The position numbers were made by a program, and so were the translations under genes. 64,000 nt of DNA from Anthostomella pinea (taxonomy: Eukaryota > Ascomycota > Sordariomycetes > Xylariales > Xylariaceae): NCBI GenBank assembly GCA_963556695.1, contig CAUWAG010000014.1:396001-460000 (forward strand). Direction: 5' to 3'. Under the pieces are notes generated by a model, which saw only the letters and a program-made list of their open reading frames with translations, ran no database searches and had not been told where the DNA came from. Numbering within the stretch: the stretch's first letter is position 1; each line of letters begins with the position of its first letter. Shown here one piece after another: positions 53,687 through 64,000 of this stretch.

Positions 53687-54741
53687 ATGGTTGCGGCAAA
53701 GCCCGGGACGAACTACATGTGCTGCCACGCCGCTGCGGCACGGGTGTTGTCGAGGAAGACGCCCATCGTGATTGCGCTTCTGCTGCTGTTATGCAGTCTC
53801 ATCGGTAAGCCGCCCCCAGCCTGTCACCTTACCTGCAGACTGCACTCAGGACCTGCAGTCAACATCAGCTAGCCGGCCAATGGGCGTCACGGCTAACGCC
53901 CATCGTAGTCACCTTCCACTACGACACCCTCGACCAACAATGGCAGAACTTGAACCTGATACCCGCCCTCAGGGCCGCCAAGCAGCCGCCCATCGCTGAT
54001 GGCATCCCACTCCGCGTCCTGTTCATGGGCGCATCTGTTACACGCGGTGACGTCTCGACCGGCAACCTCGGCTACCGCGCGCCGCTGCACGACAAGATGA
54101 CCGCCGTCGGCAATCCCGTCAACTTCGTCGGCTCGGTGCGCCTGGGCAACTTCCCGGACAATGACCTTGAGGCCTTCCCCGGGAACCGCGTCGACCAGAT
54201 CTACGTGCGGGCGTTGCAGATCGTGCCGAAGACCAAGCCGAACCTGTTCGTGCTGCACGTCGGTTCGAACGATTGCCTGCAGGGGTGGGACACGGCAAAT
54301 TTCGAATGGCGCGTGCGCGAGCTGGTCGAGTACCTGTTGAAAGAGTCGCCACGCGGGACGGTTATCATGTCGACGCTGCTGACGAACACGGTCGCCGGCA
54401 AGGAGGCCTGCATCCTGGACGTGAACATCCAGATGAGGCGGCTGGCGTCGGCGCTGCAGCGCGAGGGCAGGCCCGTGGTCATGGCCGAGATGCACTGCGA
54501 GCAGGGGCTGCCGGACCGGCCGCAGCCGCACCACATCTCGCCCGACGGCACGCATCCCTTTGACGAGGGCTACGGCATGATGACTGAGATCTTCTGGAAG
54601 GCCATACTGGAGGCGGACGAGAGGGGCTTCTTCCAGGAGCCCGAGGACAATGGGGTGCCGCTGGATGGAAACGCGGAGAGGGAAGCTGAAGAGCACCTGC
54701 GAGTGGCAGACGACCTTGTGCGAGAGGCGAAGGGCGCATAG
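53687..54741 (+). CDS. SGNH/GDSL-type hydrolase, 316 aa
   Basis: Exon 1 is 53687-53804 and exon 2 53909-54741; the 104-bp intron has GTAAGC and CGTAG ends, and the sum is 951 nt (317 codons). The protein starts with a short cytosolic part and one hydrophobic helix (TPIVIALLLLLCSLI), a signal anchor or signal peptide. Block I is VLFMGASVTRG (the nucleophile Ser in GxSxTxG), block III is VLHVGSNDCL (Gly and Asn of the oxyanion hole), and block V is SPDGTHPFDEGY (Asp and His of the triad). This order is that of SGNH esterases/lipases that act on acetyl or acyl esters of sugars and lipids. The substrate is unknown. The GC content of exon 2 is higher than its surroundings. No lesion was seen. Confidence 0.85.
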
Positions 54742-55984
54742 AAGAGGAAGTTCGAAGTGGAGTTATAATAACGTTTACAATAATGGAGATGTGCTCGGAT
54801 ACATGGGGTAGAACTAGAAGTTAATTGCGTCTAGTTCAATGACTCGCGTCTTGATCTAGGGTTATTCAGCCGAAGAGTTCCACAGCATTTAGGCTCTGTG
54901 AGAGAGACATCGCCTCTGTGCACCCTGGAGTCTGATGGAATAAACTCGCGCAGAAAAACACTGGGCAGTGACGGGTATCATGTTTCATTCGCGGCATTGC
55001 TCGCCTAGTGACTCCAGGAAGGGATGAAATGGCGCGAGGTTGGGAGGAATAAGCGCGAGGTTGGGAGGAATAAGAAAACGATGAGATGGTCCTGCTCTCA
55101 TTATCTACCTCTAGTCTAATCTACAGGGAAACGGTCACCTGACCTGGTATGGACCGTCACAGGCACAGTCAGTCTCCTATCGGATGTGCTTAATTCCCAC
55201 TTATATCCGTGAACTTGCAGCCCTCCAGCATTGGCCACGCAGTCTTCATCATTTCTCCCCTAACTCTGGCGTACTGCCGGCTTAGCTTTGTCCCCGATCG
55301 TCCTCCACGAGGTTGTGGATCCAGCTGATTCCAGCTGTCAGGTGTCTTATCGGTTGGGCCGGATTGTTGCTCAAGGGACAAGGTACCGTTTGCACTGTAT
55401 CTAGACTAAAGAGACCTTTCGGATGGGACAAGCTCCCCATCCTTCTAGACAGCAAGCAGAACATCCAGAATACTAGTCATCGTAACATGGTATTCTGGGC
55501 CCCTGCTAGAAGGCACAAGGTCTTGATGCGTAGCTCCTCTTCAGCGACGACCTCCTACGGGGAGAGTCACTTCGGGTTACCGAACTCGTCCATGGGGTCC
55601 TCAGCAGTCCACCAGATCCTCTTTTTGGTCGGAATGGCGCCGGTGCTGGCACTCATGGTAGCCTTGGAGTCCGCCATGGTCTATCCGGTGAGGCCCATGG
55701 GGAACGATAGAGGTCGCGCCATGCAGAGGTGATGTATCTATGGGGGTGAATCGCCAACTGGCGCCCATTAGCCGTTCGCTGCGACATCCTATCTCGGCGA
55801 TGAGTCAGCGAAAGTCGTTCCACCCGGTTTCATCACGATGGCCCTCCACCATTCAGGCGGTCCAACATGGTGGATAACTAATTACTCTTTCTGTTGGCAG
55901 CGTGGAGGTGCCGTGAACAATGATGTTGTTGTTGTTGCGGTCCCGCTACAGCTGACAGCTACGCGGAAGGCCTGATCTAGCTAC
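54742..55984. other. Intergenic, with a 21-bp duplication
   Basis: No gene is recognised. A plus-strand frame at 55313-55732 is open for 139 codons but starts with a non-ATG codon and matches nothing. The 21-bp tandem repeat at 55032-55073 is listed separately. Confidence 0.4.
55032..55073 (+). repeat. 21-bp tandem duplication
   Basis: The unit begins GCGCGAGGTTGGGAGGAATA and is present twice without mismatch. Confidence 0.9.
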
Positions 55985-56174
55985 AGAGCACGGACCACGT
56001 GACCTCCAACACTTTCCAAGAAGAAGACTGCGTAAAGGAACTGCTGCTCGACGTCCTGAGGCAAATCGACGTCGTGCTCTTGAGGGATTTCGCTGGCCTC
56101 TATGCTGGACTGGAGTCTCACCATGGTCTCTTTCGTCCATTCCCGCATCTCGATGGACTCTATGGTCGAGACTA

Positions 56175-56229
56175 CCATCCCCCCCCACATCTCGTACAGC
56201 CAAACCCCACCAACACCACCAAAACACCC
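56175..56229 (+). repeat. Left terminal inverted repeat of second element
   Basis: CCATCC, a C-tract, CACATCTCGTACAGC, then AAACCCCACCAACACCACC, pairing with the inner part of 58315-58382. Confidence 0.8.
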
Positions 56230-56309
56230 CCTTATTCATCCACATGTAAAAGAAGTCATTCAGGTCAGAGAAACTCAGCAAAATTATCATTCGAGAGCGC
56301 AGAAGCTGC

Positions 56310-58077
56310 TCACTCGTAATATCTAGTGGGCGCCCAAATAGATCGCCCCGAACGGGCCTGCCTAGGCTCCTGTATGGCCTCCAAAGCGGCCTCTTCAGCC
56401 GAGTCTTTCTCTTCTTCTTCTTCTTCTTCCTCGTTATCATCAACCACAACGTCTGGTACATTCGCAGAGGCACCAGGGGTGATGTTACCACCCGTACTTA
56501 GTACCTCCGTGACTGTTCTGAACTTCTTGTTAAGATTAGGGGTCTTCTGGCGCTTCTTTGGCCGTAGCCGCTCCAGTTCAGCCTCCAGGGCCTTGATCTT
56601 CCTGTCCTTGATAACAAGGTCGGTCTCCTTAGCCTCGAACGCAGTGGCTATCTTCCTGTACTTCAGCCGGGTACCAGGAGATTTATTTTTGCCGAAATTC
56701 ATGATCTGGCGGCTCGTAATAGGGGTCCGTTGGTCCTCTGGTTCAGAGCTTTCAGGGGTCTCAGGCTTAGGGGTCTTCTGTTTCTCTTCCTGGATTTCTG
56801 GATGCGCTAAGCACTTCCTGCGGCTGATAGGATAACATCCAGTCGTTCTGAAGTCAGAGAGGATATTTGCCTTAGTAAAAGCAGCAGTTCTGGCCTGGCT
56901 ATAGCAATGAATAAAGTTGATCTTATTAACAGGCGAGGCATCCGTCAAAGAATTTAGCTGAGAGAGAAATTTCTGGTAGTGAGCCTTTAAGGCGTTGTAG
57001 GGCCAGTTATCTAGGGGTTGTATGCCATGATTAGTGTGCGCAGGGAAGAAACAGAGCAATATATTGGCAAAATAACGAATGGTCATGAATTCATTCTTAT
57101 AACACGCGTTAGCCCATATTAAATCAGGAAAAAATAAAGGAAATCTATATAAAATAAGGAAAAATCATATATGTACGGAGGTATGGCTACCATGGCCACC
57201 TAGTATCAAAAGAACAGGCTCAGTCTGATCTTTTCCTCGTATCTCGTCTACCTACGGGATGAAGACATTTTCTAGGCACCGGCAGGCTATGTTATTCGAA
57301 GTCCAGCCGTTTTCTGAGCATATGTAATGCCAATTGGCGGTCTTTCAAAACTCCTCAATGAACCACTGGGCCTTGAGGTCCTTCCCCTTGAAGATAATAC
57401 CTGGTTTGAGGATTTTTTCAGTTGCAGAGATGGCCTCGATAAAGGAGGTCCAGTTACGGCTCTGGGGGCTCTTTAAGAAGGCCTTTTTAGTAACAGAATT
57501 ACCTAAAACCAGAGAATAAATGCCTATAAAGCTAATTAGAATTTCTACGGATTTAAGGGGGTAGTTATAGTCACCAAAACCCGCCATGATGCCGCCCTTA
57601 TCGACATTATACGTGTTTTCTGGCTTGACCCAGCCGTAATCCTCTAGGATTTTAAAGAACCAGTTGACTACCTTCGGCGTGAAGCCCTTAAAGTGCGCTG
57701 ATTCTATCCTTTTGCCAACTTTGGTCTTTATTTGTGGGTTGCGGCGCTTGAAGCCGGTCATGAAGTGGTCTCCAAGGGGGCCTGAATTTCTGTTCTTTCT
57801 CAACACTTTTACGATGATCTCACGCACCAGGGAGTGCGAAGGGGCTAGTCCTAGCTTCTCTTGACGCAAAATCCAGTTGATTATAGTGCTTTCTTGAGCA
57901 GGAGAGAGTCTTTGTTGGTATATATGGCCTTCGCCTTTTGAGGACTTGCCGTTAAGTTGGTCAGAGAGCGTTGTGACAGGGACACCGTGTTTTTGAGCGC
58001 CGTAGCGAAAGGCCCTTATTCGTGATATATAAGATGGCATTCGCCATCTGATCCTCCGTATACGGTTTGGGAGGCAT
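56310..58077 (-). pseudogene. Fot1/pogo DDE transposase, decayed
   Basis: ATG at 58077 gives MPPKPYTEDQMANAILYITN, the start of the psq-type helix-turn-helix. A one-base shift at about 58010 leads into the long frame AFRYGAQKHGVPVTTLSDQL. The CENP-B/Tc5-like part follows (HFMTGFKRRNPQIKTKVGKR), then the first catalytic site (NTYNVDKGGIMAGFG). A stop after WFIEEF (about 57342) and another after LENVFIP interrupt it. The second catalytic Asp of the DGHGSHT motif is Gly (LGGHGSHT). About 60 bp of AT-rich DNA interrupt the next stretch. The third site is HGIQPLDNW. The tail has FIHCYSQARTAAFTKANI and an acidic Glu-rich end. It is clearly inactive. Confidence 0.82.
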
Positions 58078-58314
58078 TCTAGGCGGCTATACGATGCTGC
58101 GGTGCATACAGAACAAGGCTTCAGACGAGGCTCCAGCACCCGAAAATCTCTATCCTGGATAGGAAACGCGGGGTAATAGACAGCCAATCACGTACGCTGC
58201 GCGGGGTAAATATTACATTGAATTAAACCTTAAGATCAGGGCTATTCAGAGCACTAAATAAATTCTAAACAACTTCAATATTGGGCTGAAAGCGTATAAG
58301 TGAACATATAGGGT

Positions 58315-58382
58315 TTAGGTGGTGGTGGTGAGGTTTTGCTGTACGAGATGTGGAGGTGTCCGAGATGTAGGGGGGGGGATGG
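58315..58382 (-). repeat. Right terminal inverted repeat, with extra copy
   Basis: Its reverse complement carries ACATCTCGGACACC and then CACATCTCGTACAGC, so the subterminal motif is doubled relative to the left end. Confidence 0.8.
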
Positions 58383-59514
58383 TATCTGTTATCACAGCAC
58401 TGACTCCCAGATGGTCAGGTAGTCATCCTTCGCGGTACTCCGATTCAGCTCAGCCAGCGTATTCCCCCAATTGTCGGGTACGCGACCCCAGTGGTGGTCT
58501 AGCGTCTCGATAACTTCTTCGCTGATCGTATGACGTTCTTGGCGCAGGTTTCGTAGTCGATTTTGCTGGTGCACGCTGGCCAGTTGCGCCTCGACAAGAC
58601 CTTGGTTAGGAATCTCGCAGGTCGAGGTTACTCGGTAGGCCATATGTAGTCCCCATGGACAAAAGGGCTAAAGACGATTGTTCTCGACAGCCATCGGCAT
58701 ATTCCATAGTAGTGCCCATGTTCTCCTGCTTAGTTCGAACCACCTCAAGGCCGGAAGAGACCGCAACCTGATGCTCGATGACGCTACACATGAGGTTGCG
58801 CAGTTCGTTGGAGTCCGGACAAGCAGCAGGGCATACAAGTATCTGGGTTGGTCATCGTGCCAGTTGTCGAGGATATCGTGAGTAACTAGTGTAGAGGATC
58901 GCTTTTGCTTTCATGCCGAGTCAAACGAGACTTGCGACAAAAACCAGGGTTTAGTTCCCAGTTGCGGTGCTGGGCTGTGTGACCTAGGTGGTAACTCAAG
59001 GCGTGAGACGTGGGAAGGAAGTTGGGAAAAAACGGGAAAGAAAGAAGGTGCGTTCAAGTAGAGGTTGTGTGGTAAAGGTTACCTAGGTTAGGGAACGGGC
59101 GTTTTCGCACCAGTGAAAAGCTATGAGCCACCATGGTAAACTCATTGGTCGAGGTGATAGTTGCCGCTGTGACGCCATATGTCTTCTGGCCCATATTATG
59201 GCGGGAGAGGAATTCCAAGGATGTATATAAGCTGGCCTGACTCGACAGAACCATGATACCTTCGTATTTCGAGACATTCTCGAATGAGTGTCGTGGGCAC
59301 TTTGACCAGAGCTTTTCGAGGTTTCGCAGTGATGAAGTGTTCGCCGAGGATCGCTGCTCGTTACTCTCCGACGAGCTTAAAGTTCGTATCGTTAGGGTCC
59401 AACTTCAATGCTACCATGGTTGCGTAGTTAGGATGGGGTTGAGTATCTGGTAGTATTTAGAAACCCACCTTTGATCTGCTGGCGCAGACCGGCGATGCAG
59501 CCCTCGCTTGCCAT

Positions 59515-60520
59515 TGTCGCGGTGAGTCTGTGGTAGTAGACCGTGAGCCTTTTCGTTCCGGTGATCGTAAGTCGTGCAGTAGACTGAGAATGGTATGTAA
59601 AAGGCGACGGAGTCTGGAATGGTGGCCTTTTTATAAGAGGAACAGGGTGATTGGAAAGTGGAAGCTCAAACAGCGATGGCAAGGGCACCGTTTGCGTATC
59701 CGCGTGTTTGGGAAGTCTTACGAAAGCCTGCGTATGGAGCCTGGATACCAGGGCGTATTCGGTACACAAATCTAACGCTGCTAAGGAATGTATGCTGATT
59801 GTAGTCGTCAACAAACACCAGCTGCTTTGCCTCACAAACAAATCCTACACCTCGCAACAGTATTGCAGGTACCTCCTGGCCCCGAAACCCCGACCGGCAA
59901 GCCGCAAGACTCAAGCCCAGTGATAATCCCATGAAGATGATCTTACGACGTAGGACTTCTCGTAGTAGCCTGGAGCACAATTCAGCAGCAAATAGAACTT
60001 TTGATCCTTGTGGGATGCGCGAGCTCCGGTCTTCCGTGGTATCACAGCTTCAACTTGAACTTCATCCGAATGCCCATAGCCGCCAGCTCCACATCATTAC
60101 CGCCACACAGATAGCTGAACCACCAAAAGGTAAAGCTACATTAGCGCTATTAGAATCGACCTAACACCACATATATGGACAACCACTGGGTCTTCGCGAC
60201 TCGTCGACACAACGCACACCACTTCTCTCCCTTCCGATCTTCCCAGCTTACACACCTCCCCATCAAGGTACTGAGGGTCAATAGGTCTAAGTTATGACTG
60301 TCACAAGTACGTAGAGTAAGATTTACGGGCACCCTTTTTTTCAGTTGGACTGCTTCCTTTCAGGATGCTAACTTCAGCACCTGCAAACAAGATTGGCTTG
60401 AGACCATTCACATGCGCGGATGATACTTTTGAGTGGCGATTGTCGTATGTATTGGGCAAGAAACTCGCTCGTGATCGGCAACCTCAGACTATCTAATCCA
60501 TTGATCGAGTAGCCTGCGAA
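59515..60520. other. Intergenic, no gene seen
   Basis: Frames are short or begin at non-ATG codons. A minus-strand 137-codon frame (59841-59428) covers the presumed leader and first exon of the split gene and is not itself likely to be translated in full. Confidence 0.45.
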
Positions 60521-61444
60521 CTACTTGGGAGATGGCAGACACTCCAAAAGCCGGCTCTTCTCCCTCTCCAAGTACACCTCAAGCGACGTGAAAGGTATAC
60601 CGAACTTGTCCACCGTAGCCTGCGTGTCCATGGAAAGGTCCTTGATATTGGCCCAGAGGTGGAATCGCTGAGCCGGTACCGTGGTCGACGCCTCCTCGAT
60701 CTCAGCCGCAGTCCTCTTCTTGACTTTGACGTCTCTTCCGCTGACCCTGGCGATGATGTCGCGCACCTCCTCGATGGTCAGGCTTTCGTTGCCCATCTCA
60801 ATCTCCTGCTTGTCGAACTTGGCTGGATCGAGCAACGCCGCCGCGGCGTACTTGCCGAAGTCGTGTTCGTCGATGTGCGGCAACCTGACCCCGTCATCGA
60901 AGGCATGGTCCAGCTCGCCGGTCTGGGGGAGGGCGGGGATGTTGCGATGGACGGCGGGCAGCAGGTAGTTGGAGTGGACGAAGCCGGTTCGGAGGATCGT
61001 GTACGCTTTCAAGCCGGCACCGTGGACGGCGTCCTCGATGCTGGTCTTCGAGGTATAGTAACCGCCAACGAGTTTCATCGACTCATCATCGCCCCACAAC
61101 TCCTTATTTCCCGTGTATAAAGCCGTAGCGGCCACGACGGCTTCGACACCCGCCTTCTTGCAGGCATCGAGGATGGTCTGCGCCTGTCGACCCTCTGAGG
61201 TCACGTCCGTGTAGCTTGGGTAAGTGTTCAGGAAGACCCCCTTGCAGCCTTGAGCCGCTCGGAAAATCGCCCCGGAGTCCTCGTTGTCGCCTTCGAAAAG
61301 TGTAACGCCGGGACGCTGCAGAGTGGATGGGATCTTCTGGGGGTCGCGTACAAGAGCGTGTACTGTAGCACCGGCGGCCAGAAGGTGGGTGATGGTCCAG
61401 CCGCCTTGCTGACCGGTAGCCTGTGTGATCAGGTAGGTAGGCAT
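60521..61444 (-). CDS. NmrA-like Rossmann-fold protein, 307 aa
   Basis: ATG at 61444 opens a single-exon frame to a stop at 60521-60523. The N-terminus LITQATGQQGGWTITHLLAA has the TGxQGG dinucleotide-binding loop of NmrA-like atypical short-chain dehydrogenases, followed by the beta-2 HALVRDP. GVFLNTYPSYTDVTSEGRQA, then YYTSKTSIEDAV, lie in the usual places; the typical Tyr-x-x-x-Lys pair is present as YYTSK but shortened. The C-terminal half (LTIEEVRDIIARVSGRDVKV) is the substrate-binding part. Family members sense NAD(P) redox state and regulate nitrogen metabolism (NmrA) or act as isoflavone-reductase-like enzymes. Which applies here cannot be told. The length is usual for the family and no lesion was seen. 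Confidence 0.85.
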   Translation of the reverse strand: MPTYLITQATGQQGGWTITHLLAAGATVHALVRDPQKIPSTLQRPGVTLFEGDNEDSGAIFRAAQGCKGVFLNTYPSYTDVTSEGRQAQTILDACKKAGVEAVVAATALYTGNKELWGDDESMKLVGGYYTSKTSIEDAVHGAGLKAYTILRTGFVHSNYLLPAVHRNIPALPQTGELDHAFDDGVRLPHIDEHDFGKYAAAALLDPAKFDKQEIEMGNESLTIEEVRDIIARVSGRDVKVKKRTAAEIEEASTTVPAQRFHLWANIKDLSMDTQATVDKFGIPFTSLEVYLEREKSRLLECLPSPK

Positions 61445-61532
61445 GATAGGCGTGTGTGATGAAGCGCAGGTGAGGTGAGATTGACGACTGGAGAATGTCT
61501 GGATTCCATCTTAGTTGGTGGGCGTCCCGGCT

Positions 61533-61541
61533 TCATATATA
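61533..61541 (-). promoter_or_regulatory. TATA-like element of the NmrA-like gene
   Basis: CATATATAC lies about 90 bp upstream of the ATG at 61444 on the minus strand. Confidence 0.35.
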
Positions 61542-62195
61542 CACGTGCAGAGACGGCTGTGCTGACGATGCTACATTGTGTAACACATGGTATTGGTTCG
61601 CTGTCTCCTTCTTGGTAGTCACGATGGCAGCAATGATTTATAATGTCGTTGTCTAGTCCGTGATTGCCTAAATGACTTGATCAAATACACAGACCAATCA
61701 CGGAGGTAGACGTCGGGGTTAATGAACCAGTCTCCCGTGAACAGGGAAGAATTCGCGTGAGGCGGGGTAAGCTGACGGATCCGGTCTCATCAAATATATG
61801 TGAATACAGCGCCTCATATTCCGCTAGCTATCTCCGCAATTTGTCAGCCGCTTTTCTCCGCCGGAGTAGTAGGATCAGTGTGTGCTGGTGGTGCCAAGGC
61901 GCAAATACTTGCCCTCAACAGCTGTTACTATGCCGTAGTTCGGAGCAGAAATAGGTTGAATTGCCGCATTTTCCGGCTCACAATGACGGATCCAAGAGTG
62001 GACATCATTCTATAAACTTGCTACTGTGGTTTTTCTAGCCCTGAGCGATGAAAACCCTAGCAGTTGCTGCAGAGGAGAAAAACCGACGCCGCGAAGGACA
62101 AGGAGTTTAGCAAATACCTATGTCAAGAAGCCTCGGAATGTTGCTAGGTTACTCCCATACCAGCTATTGGCAAAGGGCCGTCAAGCCACACACCC
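61542..62195. other. Intergenic, no gene seen
   Basis: Short plus-strand frames only. The stretch separates two minus-strand genes. Confidence 0.5.
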
Positions 62196-62941
62196 TTACA
62201 TCAAGGACTGGATAGCAACGGCCACAGAAGCAACGATCACCAGACTAGCCGTCGACCTCGCAAACCTAATTGAAGCGGCGCCCTCCTCATCCTGCCCTTG
62301 CTTTGATAACTTCCAGCAGTCTTCGGCTTGAGCATACACCGCAGTTTCAACCCCGAAGCTCTGGAGGTTGTAAGGCAAGGTATGACAGTCACCCCCGTCA
62401 TCAGATATGCAGTTCAAGCCATACCAAGGCAGGACGGGTCCACCCCCAGCCTCGGGTTCCTGAAGACACTGCTTTCCGTTGTATAAGGTCACACTCCGGT
62501 AAGCTTCGAGGTGGTGGTCGCTGTTGTTGGTGGTGCTCTTCTGAGGCTGCTGGTACCGGATGTGAGAGTAGTTGGCGGCGGGATCATAGGCTTCCTTGTC
62601 GAGCACGGTCCATTCGAACACACCCGGCAAGGGCGGCACCGAACTGGAGGACGCGTTGCGCATTCCGTTGGTCTGGTTCCCGCCGAATACGTCGGCCAGG
62701 TTGAAGCACAAATTCGTGTACGGCTCGCTGACTCCTGTTGTGAAGGAGATGCCGTTGTTCCCACATGTGCTCTCACTGTCGGGATAGAAAGTCAAGGTGA
62801 GATTGTCGCTGTCGTGTCGTTAGTGTTGATCAATCGCCACTGAGGTCTGCAATCTTACTTTGTAGTGCTCTGTGCGCTGATGAGGCATGGTAGAGCTAAC
62901 ACGAGAGAGCTCGCCCTTGCTATGGTCGTCCACGAGAGCAT
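62196..62941 (-). CDS. Secreted, probably GPI-anchored protein, 231 aa
   Basis: Exon 1 is 62941-62859 and exon 2 62808-62196; the 50-bp intron has GTAAGA and GACAG ends, and the sum is 696 nt (232 codons). The signal peptide is MLSWTTIARASSLVLALPCL-ISA. The mature part has six cysteines (STCGN, NLCFN, KQCLQ, LNCIS, GDCHT, EDCWK), likely three disulphides, and N-glycosylation sequons such as NQTN, NASS and NYSH. The C-terminus is Ala/Ser-rich followed by a hydrophobic tail (STASLVIVASVAVAIQSLM), as in GPI-anchored proteins. No enzymatic domain is recognised. A cell-wall or surface role is likely by location. It could also be an effector-like secreted protein; nothing decides this. Confidence 0.75.
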
Positions 62942-64000
62942 ATTGCTGGCAGCGATGACTTGGTAATGCTGAGAGCCGAGAATAGCAATACTTTCAGGGG
63001 AGAGGTTTGTCGCGACAGACTTAGAGTGTTGATGCGACTGCAATGTTGATGTTGTGAAGGGGACGACTGGTGCCATTTGAAAATGGGCGGCAGTAGGAGC
63101 CTCCATCAAGCCGCTCAGCGGAGCCTCAGCCCCAATCTGGGAATCCTTCATGGCAGGGCGACGATGGAACCAACAAGCCACCCAACATCTTGCTGTCTAC
63201 GAGCTATGATTGGCTACAACTCCTAAATCCTACCAGGCGGCGGGCCGCGGCTGACAGGCGTGACAGGGTGGATGTTGGCCAAGACTCAGGCGTGATGCAA
63301 AGAAGCGGCGCAGTCCTTCTTGGCAGTTGGCATGACCTTCGGATGTCATGGCTGCCTGGGCGTCACAGCTTACATGGCAGGCAGGGCCGGATATAATTCC
63401 GGCTTCTTGAAGCTGTTGCCCGACCAAAATTGCAATGTCTACACCCAGCCTCCAGGCTCCGTCGACATGGTATCTGGTTCCATAGTATTTGATCCAATCG
63501 GGGAATGGAAACCCAGTCTCATCTTGCAAAGACCCCCCTTGGAGAGGCACACAATCGAGTATAGCTTCCGCCTTCGTCCTCAGTGGTGGCCCTTGAGTCC
63601 CCATCCATGCGCCACGGCCCTACCATGTCAGTCGAAGCAGAGAGGAGCTCTTGATTTCAAGATGATAATGAGACTTCTTCAATTTATGAGATCGCAGACA
63701 TCCCAAACCCACCGTTCGGTACCTCCATGTCTATGTGGAAGTAGCTGTCTGTCTCCGATGTTGCTATGAAGGCAAGGCGGGGAGAATGAAGAAGGCGTAC
63801 TGACGACATTCTGCACGAGTCATGACAATTCTTTCTACTGCGTTCCGTCGCTCCCTGTTTATCGCGAGACGTAGAGAGGTCCTCTGAGAGTCCAGTTGGC
63901 TTCGCCGAATCGAGACCTGGGCAGGCTGTCATCTTACCCAGGGAGCTGACCGCGGCAGCGGGCATCTTTCGTTCAACCGGAATACTTGATGCTTCTAAGC
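62942..64000. other. No recognisable gene at right edge
   Basis: Overlapping short frames on both strands, none recognised. The 149-codon plus-strand frame at 63320-63769 and the 124-codon minus-strand frame at 63604-63230 overlap and neither starts convincingly. A gene crossing the right edge cannot be excluded. Confidence 0.4.

Larger units (their letters stand above)
56175..58382 (-). mobile_element. Second Fot1/pogo-type transposon, 2208 bp
   Basis: The left end CCATCCCCCCCCACATCTCG and the reverse complement of the right end CCATCCCCCCCCCTACATCT form inverted repeats. TA flanks both (56173-56174 and 58383-58384). The right repeat is longer because ACATCTCGGACACCTCC is an extra partial duplication before the shared CACATCTCGTACAGC. 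The transposase is on the minus strand and decayed. The element shows no detailed similarity to that at 18849-20788 apart from C-rich ends and the same family. Confidence 0.88.
55985..59514 (-). pseudogene. Gene of unknown function split by a transposon
   Basis: Minus-strand blocks lie on both sides of the transposon. Upstream, ATG at 59514 opens MASEGCIAGLRQQIK with a GTGGGT donor, and further exon-like frames follow (VALKLDPNDTNFKLVGE, stop, RAAILGEHFITAKP). Near the insertion is QNRLRNLRQERHTISEEVIE, DHHWGRVPDNWG, then STAKDDYLTIWESVL. Beyond the transposon the reading continues VSTIESIEMREWTKETMVRL and EQQFLYAVFFLESVGGHVV to a stop at about 55981. Removing the element and one TA joins the two sides in the same frame, with only TGA TAA directly before the joint. 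Those codons would be CGA CAA before C-to-T change. The product is helical and acidic and is not recognised. Exon borders between 58650 and 59470 are not resolved. Confidence 0.45.

Noticed and set aside
53893..54696. 267-codon minus-strand open frame antisense to the SGNH hydrolase
   Set aside because: It is a mirror of a GC-rich exon. The plus-strand frame carries all catalytic motifs and correct splice sites.

Overview
The window is nuclear DNA of a filamentous ascomycete, most likely a Sordariomycete. Short GT-AG introns of 50-104 bp, secreted enzymes of fungal type, Fot1/pogo-type transposons, a Tad-type LINE and stop codons of the kind left by repeat-induced point mutation (RIP) all fit this. 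No telomere repeat, rRNA, convincing tRNA or CRISPR array was seen. The genus cannot be told from the sequence alone.

The left half (about 1-33.8 kb) holds almost no intact gene. It is GC-moderate DNA made of eroded pieces of unrelated cellular genes: a Siw14-type tyrosine phosphatase (two clear copies), a double-psi beta-barrel/RlpA-like secreted protein (two copies), an EF-hand mitochondrial carrier, a cytochrome P450 and a KRE2/KTR-like mannosyltransferase. Several unidentified relic families also recur in two to four diverged copies each. Many lesions are indels or transversions, so this looks like ordinary decay after duplication rather than RIP. Inserted here are a 1.94-kb Fot1/pogo element (18849-20788) and a 227-bp MITE (27108-27334), both flanked by TA.

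The middle (33.8-46.7 kb) holds a dead cytochrome P450, a small multi-pass membrane-protein gene cut by a nearly full-length RIP-like Tad-type LINE (about 36.79-42.58 kb), an intact coiled-coil protein gene, and a frame-broken CorA-like transporter gene.

The right part (46.9-64 kb) holds the best genes. They are a four-exon GH79 glycoside hydrolase with signal peptide, a two-exon SGNH/GDSL hydrolase with membrane anchor, an NmrA-like dehydrogenase-fold protein, and a two-exon secreted protein with a GPI-type C-terminus. Between them an F-box/ankyrin gene is split by a 5'-truncated LINE with a 15-bp target duplication. A gene of unknown function is split by a second Fot1/pogo element (56175-58382) at a TA site. 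The three exon models marked intact give lengths divisible by three and unbroken frames. No shared pathway or gene cluster is evident; the intact genes act mainly at the cell surface or outside the cell.
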